Part shown: in pieces, positions 9,264-18,204 of the stretch | How positions within the stretch are numbered: position 1 is the first letter of the stretch | Layout of the letters: every line of letters starts with the position of its first letter | From: Archangium violaceum | Lineage (GTDB): Bacteria; Myxococcota; Myxococcia; Myxococcales; Myxococcaceae | Assembly (NCBI RefSeq): GCF_016887565.1 | Contig: NZ_CP069396.1 | Location: 9,902,001 to 9,966,000 of the forward strand | Length of the DNA: 64,000 nucleotides | Direction: 5' to 3' | Position numbers and translations under genes: made by a program | The notes under the pieces: model-generated | Told to the model about the DNA's origin: nothing | Databases searched by the model: none | The model's input: the letters and a program-made list of their open reading frames with translations, nothing else

Positions 9264-10151
9264 CTAGCCGACCACCCGGTTACGCCCGGTCTTCTTCGCC
9301 TTGTACAGGTTGGCGTCCGCCACCTTGATGAACTGTAGCGGCTCCACCATGTCCGGCGTCATGTCCGCCACCCCGATGGACAGCGTGACGGGAATCTCCT
9401 GGTTCTCGAAGGCGAACTGCTTCTCCTCGATGGACCGGCGGATCTTCTCCGCGAAGATGCGCGCCTTGTCCCCACCGTCCTCGGGGACCACCAGCGCGAA
9501 CTCCTCGCCACCGTAGCGCGCGAAGCACTGCTCCTTGCGCACCAGCCGCTTGATGGTCTGCGCCAGCTCGCGCAGCACGTAGTCACCCGCCAGGTGCCCG
9601 TGCACATCGTTGATCTTCTTGAAGAAGTCGATGTCGAACATCGCCAGCGTCAGCGGGCGCCCGTAGCGGTGGCAGCGCCCCATCTCCCTCTCCAGGTACT
9701 CGAGGAAGTAGCGCTTGTTGTTCACCCCGGTCAGGCCATCCACGATCGTCAGCGTGTAGATGGTCTCGTGGTACTGCAGCTCCACGTTGTCGCCGGTGAG
9801 GAACTTGAAGATGGAGCCGCCCACCTTGATCAAATCCCCACTGCGCAGCGGCGTCTCCTGCGTCACCTCCTGGTCGTTCAGGTAGGTGCCGTTGGTGGAG
9901 CCCAGATCCTGCACGAACATCCTCCCCTGCCTGCGGAGGATGCGCGCGTGCTTGCGCGAGACGTTGTCGAGGTCCACCACGATGTGGTTGCCCTCTTCAC
10001 GCCCGATGGTGAACTCGCTCTCCTGGAGCGTGTACTTCTTCCCCAGCTCCGGCCCGTGAATCTGCACGATGCAGCATTCCGTCTCGACCGGATCATTGGC
10101 GAGCTCCTTGATCGAGGAGATCTTGGTTACTCGGGTTTCGTCGCCAGCCAT
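9264..10151 (-). CDS. FHA-GGDEF protein, putative diguanylate cyclase
   Basis: 295 aa. Residues about 27-118 form an FHA phospho-threonine binding domain (FTIGREEGNH, SRKHAR, GSTNGTYLN). Residues about 135-295 form a GGDEF domain with active loop GGEEF (214-218) and the upstream FDIDFFKKIND metal site, so c-di-GMP synthesis is expected. The inhibitory I-site RxxD is replaced by RKEQ (205-208), so classical product inhibition is probably lost. There is no membrane segment, so it is cytosolic and may be targeted by binding a phosphorylated kinase or partner. FHA-GGDEF proteins are also known in predatory Bdellovibrio. ATG at 10151; single gene, divergent from glgC. Confidence 0.9.
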   Translation of the reverse strand: MAGDETRVTKISSIKELANDPVETECCIVQIHGPELGKKYTLQESEFTIGREEGNHIVVDLDNVSRKHARILRRQGRMFVQDLGSTNGTYLNDQEVTQETPLRSGDLIKVGGSIFKFLTGDNVELQYHETIYTLTIVDGLTGVNNKRYFLEYLEREMGRCHRYGRPLTLAMFDIDFFKKINDVHGHLAGDYVLRELAQTIKRLVRKEQCFARYGGEEFALVVPEDGGDKARIFAEKIRRSIEEKQFAFENQEIPVTLSIGVADMTPDMVEPLQFIKVADANLYKAKKTGRNRVVG

Positions 10152-10280
10152 CGCCTGGAAGACATAGCACGGCTCCCCAGGTGGAAGCCACGAGGGCCCG
10201 TCACCCCCCGGTTTGGGTACTCAACGAACGCTCCCCAGCGGCCTTGCAGGGCCCGTACCCCTGACTAACGTGCCGGGCCT

Positions 10281-11510
10281 ATGGCCAAGACGCTGGCAAT
10301 GATCCTCGCAGGGGGCGCCGGAACCCGGCTGGAACCCCTCACTCGTGAACGCGCCAAGCCAGCCGTTCCCTTCGGCGGGCGCTACCGCATCATCGATTTC
10401 GTGCTGTCCAACTTCGCCAACTCCGGCATCTACCGGATGAAGGTGCTCACCCAGTACAAGAGCGACTCGCTCAACAAGCACCTGTCCCGGGCCTGGCGCA
10501 TGACGGCCTTCCTCGGCCATTACGTCGAAACCGTGCCCGCCCAGATGCGGACCGGCATGGACTGGTACAAGGGCAGCGTCGACGCCATCTACCAGAACCT
10601 CAACATCATCACCGACGAGGAGCCCGACTACATCTTCGTCTTCGGCGCCGACCACGTCTACCGCATGGACTGCCAGCAGATGCTGGACTTCCACGTGGAG
10701 CGCAAGGCCACCTGCACCGTGGCCGCCATCCCCGTCCCCATCGAGGAGGGCAAGGAGTTCGGCATCATCGACGTGGGCCCGGACGGGCGCATGCGCGGCT
10801 TCGTGGAGAAGCCCAAGAACCCGCCCCCCATGCCCGGCAACCCCCGGATGTGCCTGGCCTCCATGGGCAACTACCTCTTCTCCACCGACTCGCTCGTCAA
10901 GGAGGTGGTGCGCGACGCCGCCGACGAGGCCAGCGCCCATGACTTCGGCAAGTCCATCATCAGCCAGCTCTACAAGCGCGAGCCCGTCTACGTGTACGAC
11001 TTCGCCCAGAACGTCCTCGCCGGCCAGGAGGAGAAGGAGCGCGGCTACTGGCGGGATGTGGGGAATATCGACACCTACTACCAGTCCAACATGGACCTGG
11101 TGGAGGTGGACCCCATCTTCAACCTCTACAACGACCGCTGGCCCATCTACACCCAGCCCAACAACTTCCCCCCGGCCAAGTTCGTCTTCGCCGACCGGGA
11201 GAACAACCGCGTGGGCCACGCCACCGACTCGCTGGTGAGCGAGGGGTGCATCATCTCCGGCGGCCATGTGAACCGCTCGGTGCTCTCACCCAAGGTGCGC
11301 GTCAACTCGTTCTCCGAGGTGCAGGACTCCATCCTCTTCGAGAACGTCACCATCGGCCGGCGCTGCCGCATCCGCCGCGCCATCATCGACAAGAACGTGG
11401 AGATTCCTCCCGGGATGACCATCGGCTACGACCTGGAGGAGGACCGCCGCCGCTTCCACGTCACCCCGGGCGGCGTCGTCGTCATCCCCAAGGGCATGAA
11501 GGTGGCCTGA
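10281..11510 (+). CDS. glgC: glucose-1-phosphate adenylyltransferase (ADP-glucose pyrophosphorylase)
   Basis: 409 aa, normal for bacterial GlgC. It makes ADP-glucose from ATP and glucose-1-phosphate, the committed step of glycogen synthesis. Visible landmarks are the N-terminal nucleotide loop [12 protein letters not shown] (10-21), [13 protein letters not shown], the [10 protein letters not shown] motif, [13 protein letters not shown] and a C-terminal left-handed beta-helix region ([24 protein letters not shown]). No other glycogen genes are adjacent. The ribosome site in front of ATG 10281 is weak. A GC-rich stem-loop follows the stop. Confidence 0.95.
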   Translation: MAKTLAMILAGGAGTRLEPLTRERAKPAVPFGGRYRIIDFVLSNFANSGIYRMKVLTQYKSDSLNKHLSRAWRMTAFLGHYVETVPAQMRTGMDWYKGSVDAIYQNLNIITDEEPDYIFVFGADHVYRMDCQQMLDFHVERKATCTVAAIPVPIEEGKEFGIIDVGPDGRMRGFVEKPKNPPPMPGNPRMCLASMGNYLFSTDSLVKEVVRDAADEASAHDFGKSIISQLYKREPVYVYDFAQNVLAGQEEKERGYWRDVGNIDTYYQSNMDLVEVDPIFNLYNDRWPIYTQPNNFPPAKFVFADRENNRVGHATDSLVSEGCIISGGHVNRSVLSPKVRVNSFSEVQDSILFENVTIGRRCRIRRAIIDKNVEIPPGMTIGYDLEEDRRRFHVTPGGVVVIPKGMKVA

Positions 11511-11535
11511 GCCCCTTCTCCCCCTGGATGAGGGC

Positions 11536-11560
11536 CGGGGTGGGCAACTTCCCCACCCCG
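11536..11560. terminator. stem-loop between converging genes
   Basis: CGGGGTGGG (11536-11544), loop caacttc, CCCACCCCG (11552-11560): a perfect 9-bp GC-rich stem lying between the glgC stop and the stop of the converging small membrane protein gene. No T-tract on either side, so rho-independent strength is uncertain. Confidence 0.55.
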
Positions 11561-11578
11561 AGCCCGAACCCGAGAAGC

Positions 11579-12031
11579 TCAGCGGAAGGCGGACTTCACC
11601 TCGGGCTTGTTGAGCACCACCAGCGACCAGATGCCCGCCGGGATGCCGATGCAGCAGCACGGCCCGAAGCAGGGAATGATGGCGATGATGGAGGCGGCAA
11701 TGGCCAGGCCGAAGTTCTCCAGGTTCTTCATCTTCAGGGCGCCGAAGAACGTCACTCCGCTCAGCGCGAGCGTGAGGATGTTGCCGATGACCCCAAAGGA
11801 CTGGGAGCGCTCGAGCCACGGGCGGAACTGCGCCATGTTCGGATCATTGAGCATCTCCGGAGGAATCCCCCCGGCGCCCAGGAGCGCCTGAACAAACCCC
11901 AGCAACGCGGCCGCGACGCCCAGACCCGCCGTCACCATCAACAGGATGGCCGGCGTGGACACCTCCTGCCGGGCCGCGGCCGTGTTCGTCGGTCCAGGCC
12001 CTCCCGGATAGTTCCCCGGAATGTTCTCCAT
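11579..12031 (-). CDS. small membrane protein, 150 aa, function unknown
   Basis: Short hydrophilic Pro/Gly-rich N-terminus, then three predicted membrane helices: ILLMVTAGLGVAAALLGFV, VIGNILTLALSGVTFFGAL and FGLAIAASIIAIIPCFGPCCC, with a Cys cluster (CFGPCCC) in the last. The last helix ends in IGIPAGIWSLVVL, which recalls DUF4064-like and other small integral proteins. The start ATG at 12031 has a strong agaggGGaacac ribosome site. Monocistronic, converging with glgC. No enzymatic motif is seen. Confidence 0.75.
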   Translation of the reverse strand: MENIPGNYPGGPGPTNTAAARQEVSTPAILLMVTAGLGVAAALLGFVQALLGAGGIPPEMLNDPNMAQFRPWLERSQSFGVIGNILTLALSGVTFFGALKMKNLENFGLAIAASIIAIIPCFGPCCCIGIPAGIWSLVVLNKPEVKSAFR

Positions 12032-12137
12032 GTGTGTTCCCCTCTTCTGATGTGGGTGAAGCTTCCGCGAGCCATGGGGGCTCGCTCCGGGACCGATTCC
12101 ACCCGGAGGCGAGGGGGAGCGCCAGAGAATTGACGCG

Positions 12138-13562
12138 TCAGGCCTTGAAGGTCATCAACGGAGCCAGCCGCGCCACCTCCCGGACGATGCCGGCCTCCAC
12201 CTGAGAAGCCACCACCGGGCCAATGGGCTTGTAGGCCGCCGGCGCCTCCTCGATGCGGCGCTCGGCCCGCAGGGTGATGCAGTCCACCCCCCTCAGGCCC
12301 AGCACCTCCTCCCTCTGGTCCGCCCCTCCCCGCGCCATGGAGAAGCGCGAGCGCGCCCGCCCCGCTCCATGCGACGCCGAGGCCAGCGCCTCGGAGTTCC
12401 CCAGCCCCACCATCAGGTAGGACGCCGCCCCCATGGAGCCGGGGATGATGACCGGCTGCTCCGCCTCCGCCGGGCACGCGCCCTTGCGCGCCAGCCACCC
12501 GCCCTCCCACGGCAGGGTGAGGTTGTGCGGCACGTCGTAGACGAGCGGCGCCTCCACGTCCCCGAACAGCTCCCGCAGGGTGAGCCGCAGCAGTTCCGCC
12601 AGCAACAACCGGTTGAGGAAGGCGTAGTTGGCCGCCGTGGCCTCGGCCCGGAGGTACTCGCGCACCAGCGCCGGGTCCGCCAGCGGGAGGATTCCGCTCT
12701 CCGGGAAGGGCGCCCCCACCGGCCACGCCGCCCGCGCCCGCTCCAGCCACGTGAGCCCCACGTGCTTGCCCATGTCCCGCGAGCCCGAGTGCACCATGAA
12801 CGCGAGCTGTCCCTCGCGCACACCCCACTCCCACGCCCGCGCCCGGTCCAGCACCGCCTCCACCCGCTGCACCTCGACGAAGTGGTTGCCCCCACCGATG
12901 GTGGCCAGCCCCGGGTCCCTCACCACGCCCTCCCGGCGCAGCCCCGTGGGCGCCCACGACGGGTCCCCCTCGAGCGCCCCACCCAGGTGCACCCGCATGG
13001 ACTCCCGGTCGAGCTGCCCCAGGTCCGCCTTCGCCACCACACCCAGCGGGGCCTCCAGCGTCTCCAGGAGCCAGCCGGGCAGGCCGTCCCGCAGGAGCGC
13101 CTCCACCGCGCGCGAGCCCAGCGCCACGTCCCGCGTGCCGAAGAAGTAGTGGCCCTTCATCCGCTCGACGAAGGCGTCGCGGCGGGCGAGGAAGGCCTCC
13201 ACGGGGATGTCGGCGACATGTAGGCGCATGCCGCAGTTGATGTCCGTGCCCACCGCGGCGGGTACCACCAGTCCCTCCGTGTGCACCACCGAGCCGATGG
13301 CCACCCCGGAGTCTCCCGGGTGGAAGTCCGGCGTGGCACGCACGCGCTTCACGCTGCCGCCGCCCGGGTGCTTCAGCGCGGCGAGCGCGGCGAGCTGCTG
13401 GAAGGCCTTGCCCTCCACGGGCAGGTCCGGTGGGAGGAGCACCTCGGCGGGCGGCGCGTTCTCATCGCCCTGGAGGCGCACCGTGTAGACACGACCGTCG
13501 TACGTCACATCGAGCCCCTCACGGGCGAGCGCCCGCAGGAGCCGGTTCAGTTTCGGCTGCAT
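12138..13562 (-). CDS. rtcB: RtcB family RNA ligase
   Basis: 474 aa. RtcB joins 2',3'-cyclic phosphate or 3'-phosphate RNA ends to 5'-OH ends using GTP and Mn2+, in tRNA repair or splicing. Signature sites are present: DFHPGDSG, GTDINCG (D107 and C110 metal ligands), GGGNHF and HSGSRDMG (metal-binding His), and SHGAGRARSR with H398 as the guanylylated histidine. The start is placed at ATG 13562 after a gagaagg ribosome site; the frame is open further upstream but that part has atypical composition. It stands alone: no RtcA cyclase or archease is next to it. A TROVE-like vWA gene occurs 35 kb away. Confidence 0.92.
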   Translation of the reverse strand: MQPKLNRLLRALAREGLDVTYDGRVYTVRLQGDENAPPAEVLLPPDLPVEGKAFQQLAALAALKHPGGGSVKRVRATPDFHPGDSGVAIGSVVHTEGLVVPAAVGTDINCGMRLHVADIPVEAFLARRDAFVERMKGHYFFGTRDVALGSRAVEALLRDGLPGWLLETLEAPLGVVAKADLGQLDRESMRVHLGGALEGDPSWAPTGLRREGVVRDPGLATIGGGNHFVEVQRVEAVLDRARAWEWGVREGQLAFMVHSGSRDMGKHVGLTWLERARAAWPVGAPFPESGILPLADPALVREYLRAEATAANYAFLNRLLLAELLRLTLRELFGDVEAPLVYDVPHNLTLPWEGGWLARKGACPAEAEQPVIIPGSMGAASYLMVGLGNSEALASASHGAGRARSRFSMARGGADQREEVLGLRGVDCITLRAERRIEEAPAAYKPIGPVVASQVEAGIVREVARLAPLMTFKA

Positions 13563-13830
13563 GACCTTCTCGGAATCTGGCCCGCGCCCGGAGGGGCACG
13601 GGGGACCTGGACGAATGGATTCGAGACCTCGGGTCAGCAGCCGCGGTCGGGGCGCATGACGCGCCCGGCACCACCAGGGACGGCCCGGTCCGGCACTCCC
13701 TGACGCTCTCCCCATCTGCTGGGGCCGCCGGGTCGGAAAGGGAGGGGGGAAGCCGATTTCGTGGGCTTCGCGGTATGTTGCACATCATTGCGGCGGGAGA
13801 GCAGCTTTGTCGCGGGGGGGAAAGCAACCC

Positions 13831-15765
13831 ATGACGATGGCCGACACGCATGGAATAGGCGCGGGATTGGAAGCTTCCGACCTGATGAAGAACCCAGTCC
13901 TGGCCGAGTCAGCCGCCCTCGGGTTGCTGCTCCAGGTAGGCGCCAGCCTTCAGGCCATGCTGATCGTCGACAGCCATGGACAGGTCGTCTGGATGGACGA
14001 GGCGCTGGCCACCGCCAACGGCTGGAAGGACGGGGAATCCGAAGAGCAAGCCGCCGAGGAGGTGCTCGGCTCCCTGCCCTGGCTCCTCACGGCGCTTCGC
14101 ACCGCCTTCACGGGCAAGGAGGCGATCGCCGAGGGCGAGTCCCAGGGGCAGCGGACCCGGGCCGTCGTGCTTCCCGTTTTCGGGAACAAAGGCCAGCTCC
14201 TGGGCGCATGCGCCCGCCTGAGCCCGCTCGAGTCCACGCCCCCCGTGCCCACTCCCCCCGTGGAGGAGCTGCGCCAGGAGCTCACCCAGACCCAGCGGCA
14301 GTACGACGAGCTCATCCACAACATCGACGGCATCGTCTGGGAAGCCGATACGAGCTTCCGCTTCACGTTCGTCAGCCAGCAGGCAGAGCGCCTGCTCGGC
14401 TATCCCATCCAACAGTGGATGCAGGAGCCGGACTTCTGGCGCAAACACGTCCATCCCGACGACCGGGACTGGGCCTGTTCCTTCTGCGTGAAGGCCACGT
14501 GGGAGTGCAGGCCCCACGAGTTCGAATACCGCATGATAGCCGCCGACGGGCGCATCGTGTGGCTGCGCGACATCGTCACGGTGAAGTCGGAGAACGGCAG
14601 CCCCCTCAAGCTCCAGGGCATCATGGTGGACGTCACCGAGCAGAGTCAGGCCCGGGAGCGGCTGGAGCACACGGTCTCGCTGCTGCGCGCCACGCTCGAC
14701 TCGACCGCGGACGGGGTCCTCGTGACGGACCGCCATCAGCGCATCACGGCCTTCAACCAGAAGTTCCAGGACCTCTGGCGGATTCCCGATGCTCCGCTGG
14801 ACACGCGGGATGGCAAGCAGCTCCTCGCGGCCCTGCTCCCCAAGGTCCAGCACCCGGAGCAGTACGCCACACGAGTCCGCGAGCTGTACGCGACACCGGA
14901 GCTGGAGGGCTTCGACACCGTGGAGCTCCGCGACGGACACATCCTCGAGCGCTACTCGCGCCCCCAGCGGCTGGGAGACACCACCATCGGCCGCGTCTGG
15001 AGCTTCCGGGACGTGACGGCGGAGCGCCGCGCGCAGGCGGAGCGGGAGCGGTTGCTACACGAGGCCCACGAGGCCATCCGTGTGCGGGACGACTTCCTCT
15101 CCATCGCCTCGCACGAGCTGAAGACGCCCCTCACGCCCCTCAAGCTCCACCTGCAGATGCTCAAGCAGCGCTCGGCCACGGGGCAGCCCCTTCCTCCCCA
15201 GCTCGCGGAGAGGGCGCTCGCCCAGGTGGGACGGCTCTCGGCGTTGATCAGCGACCTGCTGGACGCCTCGCGGGTCGAGGCGGGGCGATTGGAGATGCAA
15301 CGCGTGCCCGTGCATCTCCGGGAGGTCATCCGCGAGGTCCTCGAGCAGCTGCGCCCCGTCAGTCCCCACCACACGCTCGAGTACGAGGCGTGCGCGGAGG
15401 ACGTCCTCGTCCAGGGAGATCCCGGCCGGCTCGAGCAGGTGATGACGAACCTGTTGGAGAACGCCCTCAAGTACAGCCCCACGGGAGGGGAGATCCGCGT
15501 CACCGTCAACCGCACCGGGAAGGAAGTGCTCGTCTCGGTCGCGGACTCCGGAATCGGCATCCCGGCGGACCAACAGGCGCACCTCTTCGAGCGCTTCTTC
15601 CGGGCCCGCAACGCTCCCATCTCGGGCTTCGGCGGCGTGGGCCTCGGGCTCTACATCTGCCGCGACATCATCGAGCGCCACGGCGGCCGCATCTGGGTGG
15701 AGAGTGAAGCGGGGCGCGGCTCGACCTTCCGCTTCACCCTGCCCCTGATGGCGGGCGAGGCGTAG
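13831..15765 (+). CDS. PAS-domain sensor histidine kinase
   Basis: 644 aa, no membrane helix, so cytosolic. Order: a PAS-like region (about 20-140), a PAS/PAC with HPDDRDW (about 165-275), a third PAS-like region (about 285-390), HisKA with SHELKTPLTPL and phospho-accepting H428, then HATPase_c with NALKYSPTGG, DSGIGIP and GVGLGLYI. It should autophosphorylate in response to an intracellular or redox signal sensed by the PAS domains. No response regulator is adjacent, the usual orphan arrangement in myxobacteria. ATG 13831 is preceded by gggggaaag; TTG at 13807 and ATG at 13837 are alternatives. Confidence 0.9.
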   Translation: MTMADTHGIGAGLEASDLMKNPVLAESAALGLLLQVGASLQAMLIVDSHGQVVWMDEALATANGWKDGESEEQAAEEVLGSLPWLLTALRTAFTGKEAIAEGESQGQRTRAVVLPVFGNKGQLLGACARLSPLESTPPVPTPPVEELRQELTQTQRQYDELIHNIDGIVWEADTSFRFTFVSQQAERLLGYPIQQWMQEPDFWRKHVHPDDRDWACSFCVKATWECRPHEFEYRMIAADGRIVWLRDIVTVKSENGSPLKLQGIMVDVTEQSQARERLEHTVSLLRATLDSTADGVLVTDRHQRITAFNQKFQDLWRIPDAPLDTRDGKQLLAALLPKVQHPEQYATRVRELYATPELEGFDTVELRDGHILERYSRPQRLGDTTIGRVWSFRDVTAERRAQAERERLLHEAHEAIRVRDDFLSIASHELKTPLTPLKLHLQMLKQRSATGQPLPPQLAERALAQVGRLSALISDLLDASRVEAGRLEMQRVPVHLREVIREVLEQLRPVSPHHTLEYEACAEDVLVQGDPGRLEQVMTNLLENALKYSPTGGEIRVTVNRTGKEVLVSVADSGIGIPADQQAHLFERFFRARNAPISGFGGVGLGLYICRDIIERHGGRIWVESEAGRGSTFRFTLPLMAGEA

Positions 15766-15771
15766 CACCCC

Positions 15772-15800
15772 GCCGGCCAACACTCCCGGCTCAGGCCGGC
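15772..15800. terminator. inverted repeat between converging genes
   Basis: GCCGGCC (15772-15778) and GGCCGGC (15794-15800), a perfect 7-bp stem with a 15-nt loop, placed exactly between the converging ends of the histidine kinase and adenosine deaminase genes and overlapping the last codons of the latter. Likely a bidirectional terminator; no T-run. Confidence 0.45.
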
Positions 15801-16951
15801 TGCTTCACCGCCTGCGGCCGCTTCTCGAAGGCCATCAGCGTCTGGGCGATCTCCTGGTTCACCGCGCGCAGCAGATCCTGCTTCTCGCGGAACGGGAGGA
15901 ACGCGCTCTTGAAGCCGGAGACGATGATGGTGGTCAGGTCGTCCAGCGACAGCCCCAGCTCCTTGTGCGACAGCCACAGCTCCTTGGTCACCGTGGTGTC
16001 GGTGATGAGCCGGTTGTCGGTGTTGATGGTCACCCGCAGGCCGTAGTCGAAGTAGAACTTGAGCGGGTGCGAGTCCAGGCTGGACACCGCGCCCGTCTGC
16101 ACGTTGGAGGAGGGGCACACCTCCAGAGGAATCCGGTGGTCGTTCACGTAGTTGAGCAGATCGCCATCCTCGCGCAGACGCGTGCCGTGGCCGATGCGGT
16201 GCGCCCCCAGGTAGTGGATGGCCTGGGAGATGGACTCGGGCCCGAAGGCCTCGCCCGCGTGCGCCGTGCAGTTGACGTTGTTCTTGAGGATGAGCTGGAA
16301 GGCGTCCTTGTGGTCCTTGGCCGGGAAGCTCGCCTCGGCGCCCGCCAGGTCGAAGCCGATGACGCCCCGGTTCTTGTAGGCCACCGACAGCTCCGCCAGC
16401 CGCATGGACGTCTGCGGGTTGATGTGGCGGATGCCGCAGACGATGACGCCGTACTTGATGCCCGTCTCGCGCTTGGCCACGCGCAGACCCTCGAGCACCG
16501 AGTCGATGACCGTCGTCATCTTCAGGCCCTTCTGCAGGTGCAGCGCGGGCGAGTAGCGCACCTCGATGTAGCGCACGTTCTCCGCCGCCGCGTCCACCGC
16601 CAGCTCATAGGCCGAGCGGTAGAGGGCCTCGGCCGTCTGCAGCACCGAGAGCGTCACGTCGAAGGCCACCAGGTAGTCCTCGAGGCTCTTGCACACCTCG
16701 CCCATGTGGATGGCGCGGGCCAGGCCGTCCTCGGTGTCCGCGGGCAGCTTCACCTTCTGCTGCTCGGCCAGCTCGAGGATCGTCTTGAGCCGCATCGAGC
16801 CATCCAGGTGGCAGTGCAGGTCCGTCTTGGGCAGCGCGAGGAGCAGCTCCTCGGTGACGGGAATGGCCGGGGGCGGGGCCCAGTCGGACCGGCGTGCGGC
16901 TGAGGGAATACCAGTCGAGCTGGGGAGCTCGTCGTCGCGAATCGAAGCCAT
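15791..16951 (-). CDS. add: adenosine deaminase
   Basis: 386 aa; deaminates adenosine to inosine in purine salvage. Zinc and catalytic motifs are all visible: LHCHLDGS (H46, H48 metal ligands), CTAHAGE (metal His and catalytic Glu), HRIGHG, and INTDNRL with the metal-binding Asp. A 30-residue N-terminal extension precedes the usual start of the family. ATG 16951 follows aaGGAAGGaacccgac; a TTG 21 nt upstream is possible but less likely. A 54-nt gap separates it from the divergent lipoprotein gene, so the two promoters must overlap there. Confidence 0.93.
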   Translation of the reverse strand: MASIRDDELPSSTGIPSAARRSDWAPPPAIPVTEELLLALPKTDLHCHLDGSMRLKTILELAEQQKVKLPADTEDGLARAIHMGEVCKSLEDYLVAFDVTLSVLQTAEALYRSAYELAVDAAAENVRYIEVRYSPALHLQKGLKMTTVIDSVLEGLRVAKRETGIKYGVIVCGIRHINPQTSMRLAELSVAYKNRGVIGFDLAGAEASFPAKDHKDAFQLILKNNVNCTAHAGEAFGPESISQAIHYLGAHRIGHGTRLREDGDLLNYVNDHRIPLEVCPSSNVQTGAVSSLDSHPLKFYFDYGLRVTINTDNRLITDTTVTKELWLSHKELGLSLDDLTTIIVSGFKSAFLPFREKQDLLRAVNQEIAQTLMAFEKRPQAVKQPA

Positions 16952-17005
16952 GTCGGGTTCCTTCCTTGCCAACCATCCTAGGGGTCTGAAAATCCTCTCT
17001 CAACC

Positions 17006-18073
17006 ATGCCGCCCCGCCTCCCACAGCGCCTCCTCTTACCGCTCGCCGTCGTGGCGCTGATGGCAGCCTGCCGGCAACCCGCCGACAGACTCTTCGCCAC
17101 CTCCACCGACGCCCCCTCCCGCTCGGGGCTGCTGCCCCTGGGGGACGGGGTGCTGGTGGGCAACGAGGCCGGCAGGCTCCTGAGGCTGGACCGCCAGGGA
17201 GAGACCGTCTGGCGCGTGGAGCTCGGCCGCGAGGTCGCCGCGCGCCCCTCGGTGTCCGGGGACAGTATCCTCGTGGGAACAGTGGGCGGAACGCTCGTCA
17301 GCCTCACGCTCGCGCAGGGGACGGAGCGCTGGCGACTCACCGGGCAGCCACCCATGCTCACCTCGCTCGTCTCGGACGCGAACGCCGTGTACGTGGTGGC
17401 CCCGGACGGCACCGTGCGCGCCCACGCCGTGGACTCCGGCGCGGTGCGGTGGAGGCACCCGCTCCCCTCGGGCGCGCCCCGCCCCGACGCCACACGCCCC
17501 CTGCCCTCTCCCGTCCTCTTCCAGGGCCTCGTGGTGGTGGCGCTCGGGGAGGCGGGGCTGTTCGCGCTCTCGGCCGAGGATGGCGCGGTGCGTTGGCGCC
17601 AGCCGCTGTCTCAGGTTCTGGGAATGGAGGCCCAGGGTGAGGTGCTGTACGTCTCCACCCGGAAGGGAGAGGTGCTCGCGCTCGGGCTCGCCGATGGGCA
17701 GGTGCGCTGGAGGCGGACGCTGGCCGCGGCCCTCTCCAGTCCTCCGAGCCTCGCCCGGGGCCAGGTCTGGGTAGGCACGGAGGACAATCTGCTCCTGGCC
17801 CTGGCGCCTGGGGACGGGCGCGAGGTGTCTCGACTGGCCCTGCCCGCGCCCCTGGTGACGCAGGTGACCGGGTTCCGGGACTGGGTGCTGGTGCCCACGC
17901 GCGGCAACCAGGGGTGGTTGCTCGCGCTCGAGCCCGCGAAGGGGCCTCCCATCTTTTCGCTGCGGCTGGATACGCCGCTGCTCAGCCCGCCCGTGGTCCT
18001 CGGGGATCAGCTCTTCGTGCTGGGGCATGATGGGCGCGTGCTCTCGTGGCGGCTCCAGCCTCCGAAGTCATGA
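17006..18073 (+). CDS. PQQ-type beta-propeller lipoprotein (BamB-like)
   Basis: 355 aa. Type II signal peptide MPPRLPQRLLLPLAVVALMAAC with Cys22 as the predicted lipid anchor. The rest is a run of about seven propeller blades, each with a G-xVYV-x-GxLxALDxxxGxxRW pattern (examples GAVRWRHPLPSG, GAVRWRQPLSQ, GQVRWRRTL). This organisation matches BamB of the outer-membrane beta-barrel assembly machine, but related PQQ propellers also occur as solitary lipoproteins, and no bam or der neighbour is present. Upstream gene add is divergent. Confidence 0.8.
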   Translation: MPPRLPQRLLLPLAVVALMAACRQPADRLFATSTDAPSRSGLLPLGDGVLVGNEAGRLLRLDRQGETVWRVELGREVAARPSVSGDSILVGTVGGTLVSLTLAQGTERWRLTGQPPMLTSLVSDANAVYVVAPDGTVRAHAVDSGAVRWRHPLPSGAPRPDATRPLPSPVLFQGLVVVALGEAGLFALSAEDGAVRWRQPLSQVLGMEAQGEVLYVSTRKGEVLALGLADGQVRWRRTLAAALSSPPSLARGQVWVGTEDNLLLALAPGDGREVSRLALPAPLVTQVTGFRDWVLVPTRGNQGWLLALEPAKGPPIFSLRLDTPLLSPPVVLGDQLFVLGHDGRVLSWRLQPPKS

Positions 18074-18132
18074 GCCAGCACACCCTTCGGGTCTGGGGAG
18101 CGCTGGCCCTGATCGTGCTCGTGATCGGCTGA
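18070..18132 (+). CDS. possible 20-residue hydrophobic peptide coupled to the lipoprotein gene
   Basis: ATG at 18070 overlaps the preceding stop (ATGA), giving a 20-residue frame MSQHTLRVWGALALIVLVIG whose second half is membrane-like. It ends 72 nt before the Imm11-SUFU gene. It could be a true micro-peptide, or the 5' remnant of a longer membrane protein truncated when the immunity gene arrived. Length alone is not significant; the coupling is the only support. Confidence 0.25.
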   Translation: MSQHTLRVWGALALIVLVIG

Positions 18133-18204
18133 CGAGATCCGCAGAGAGGGCAGCAGGCTCAACAAACTGCGGACTGAACGGGCACTCCGATAAGGAATTC
18201 CTAC

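Noticed and set aside
12131-12140. Palindrome TGACGCGTCA as an operator
   Set aside because: It spans the rtcB stop codon and is only 10 bp; more likely chance in GC-rich DNA.
13563-13715. N-terminal extension of RtcB to a start at 13715
   Set aside because: Composition is Pro/Arg/Ser-rich without family similarity, and a good ribosome site precedes ATG 13562.
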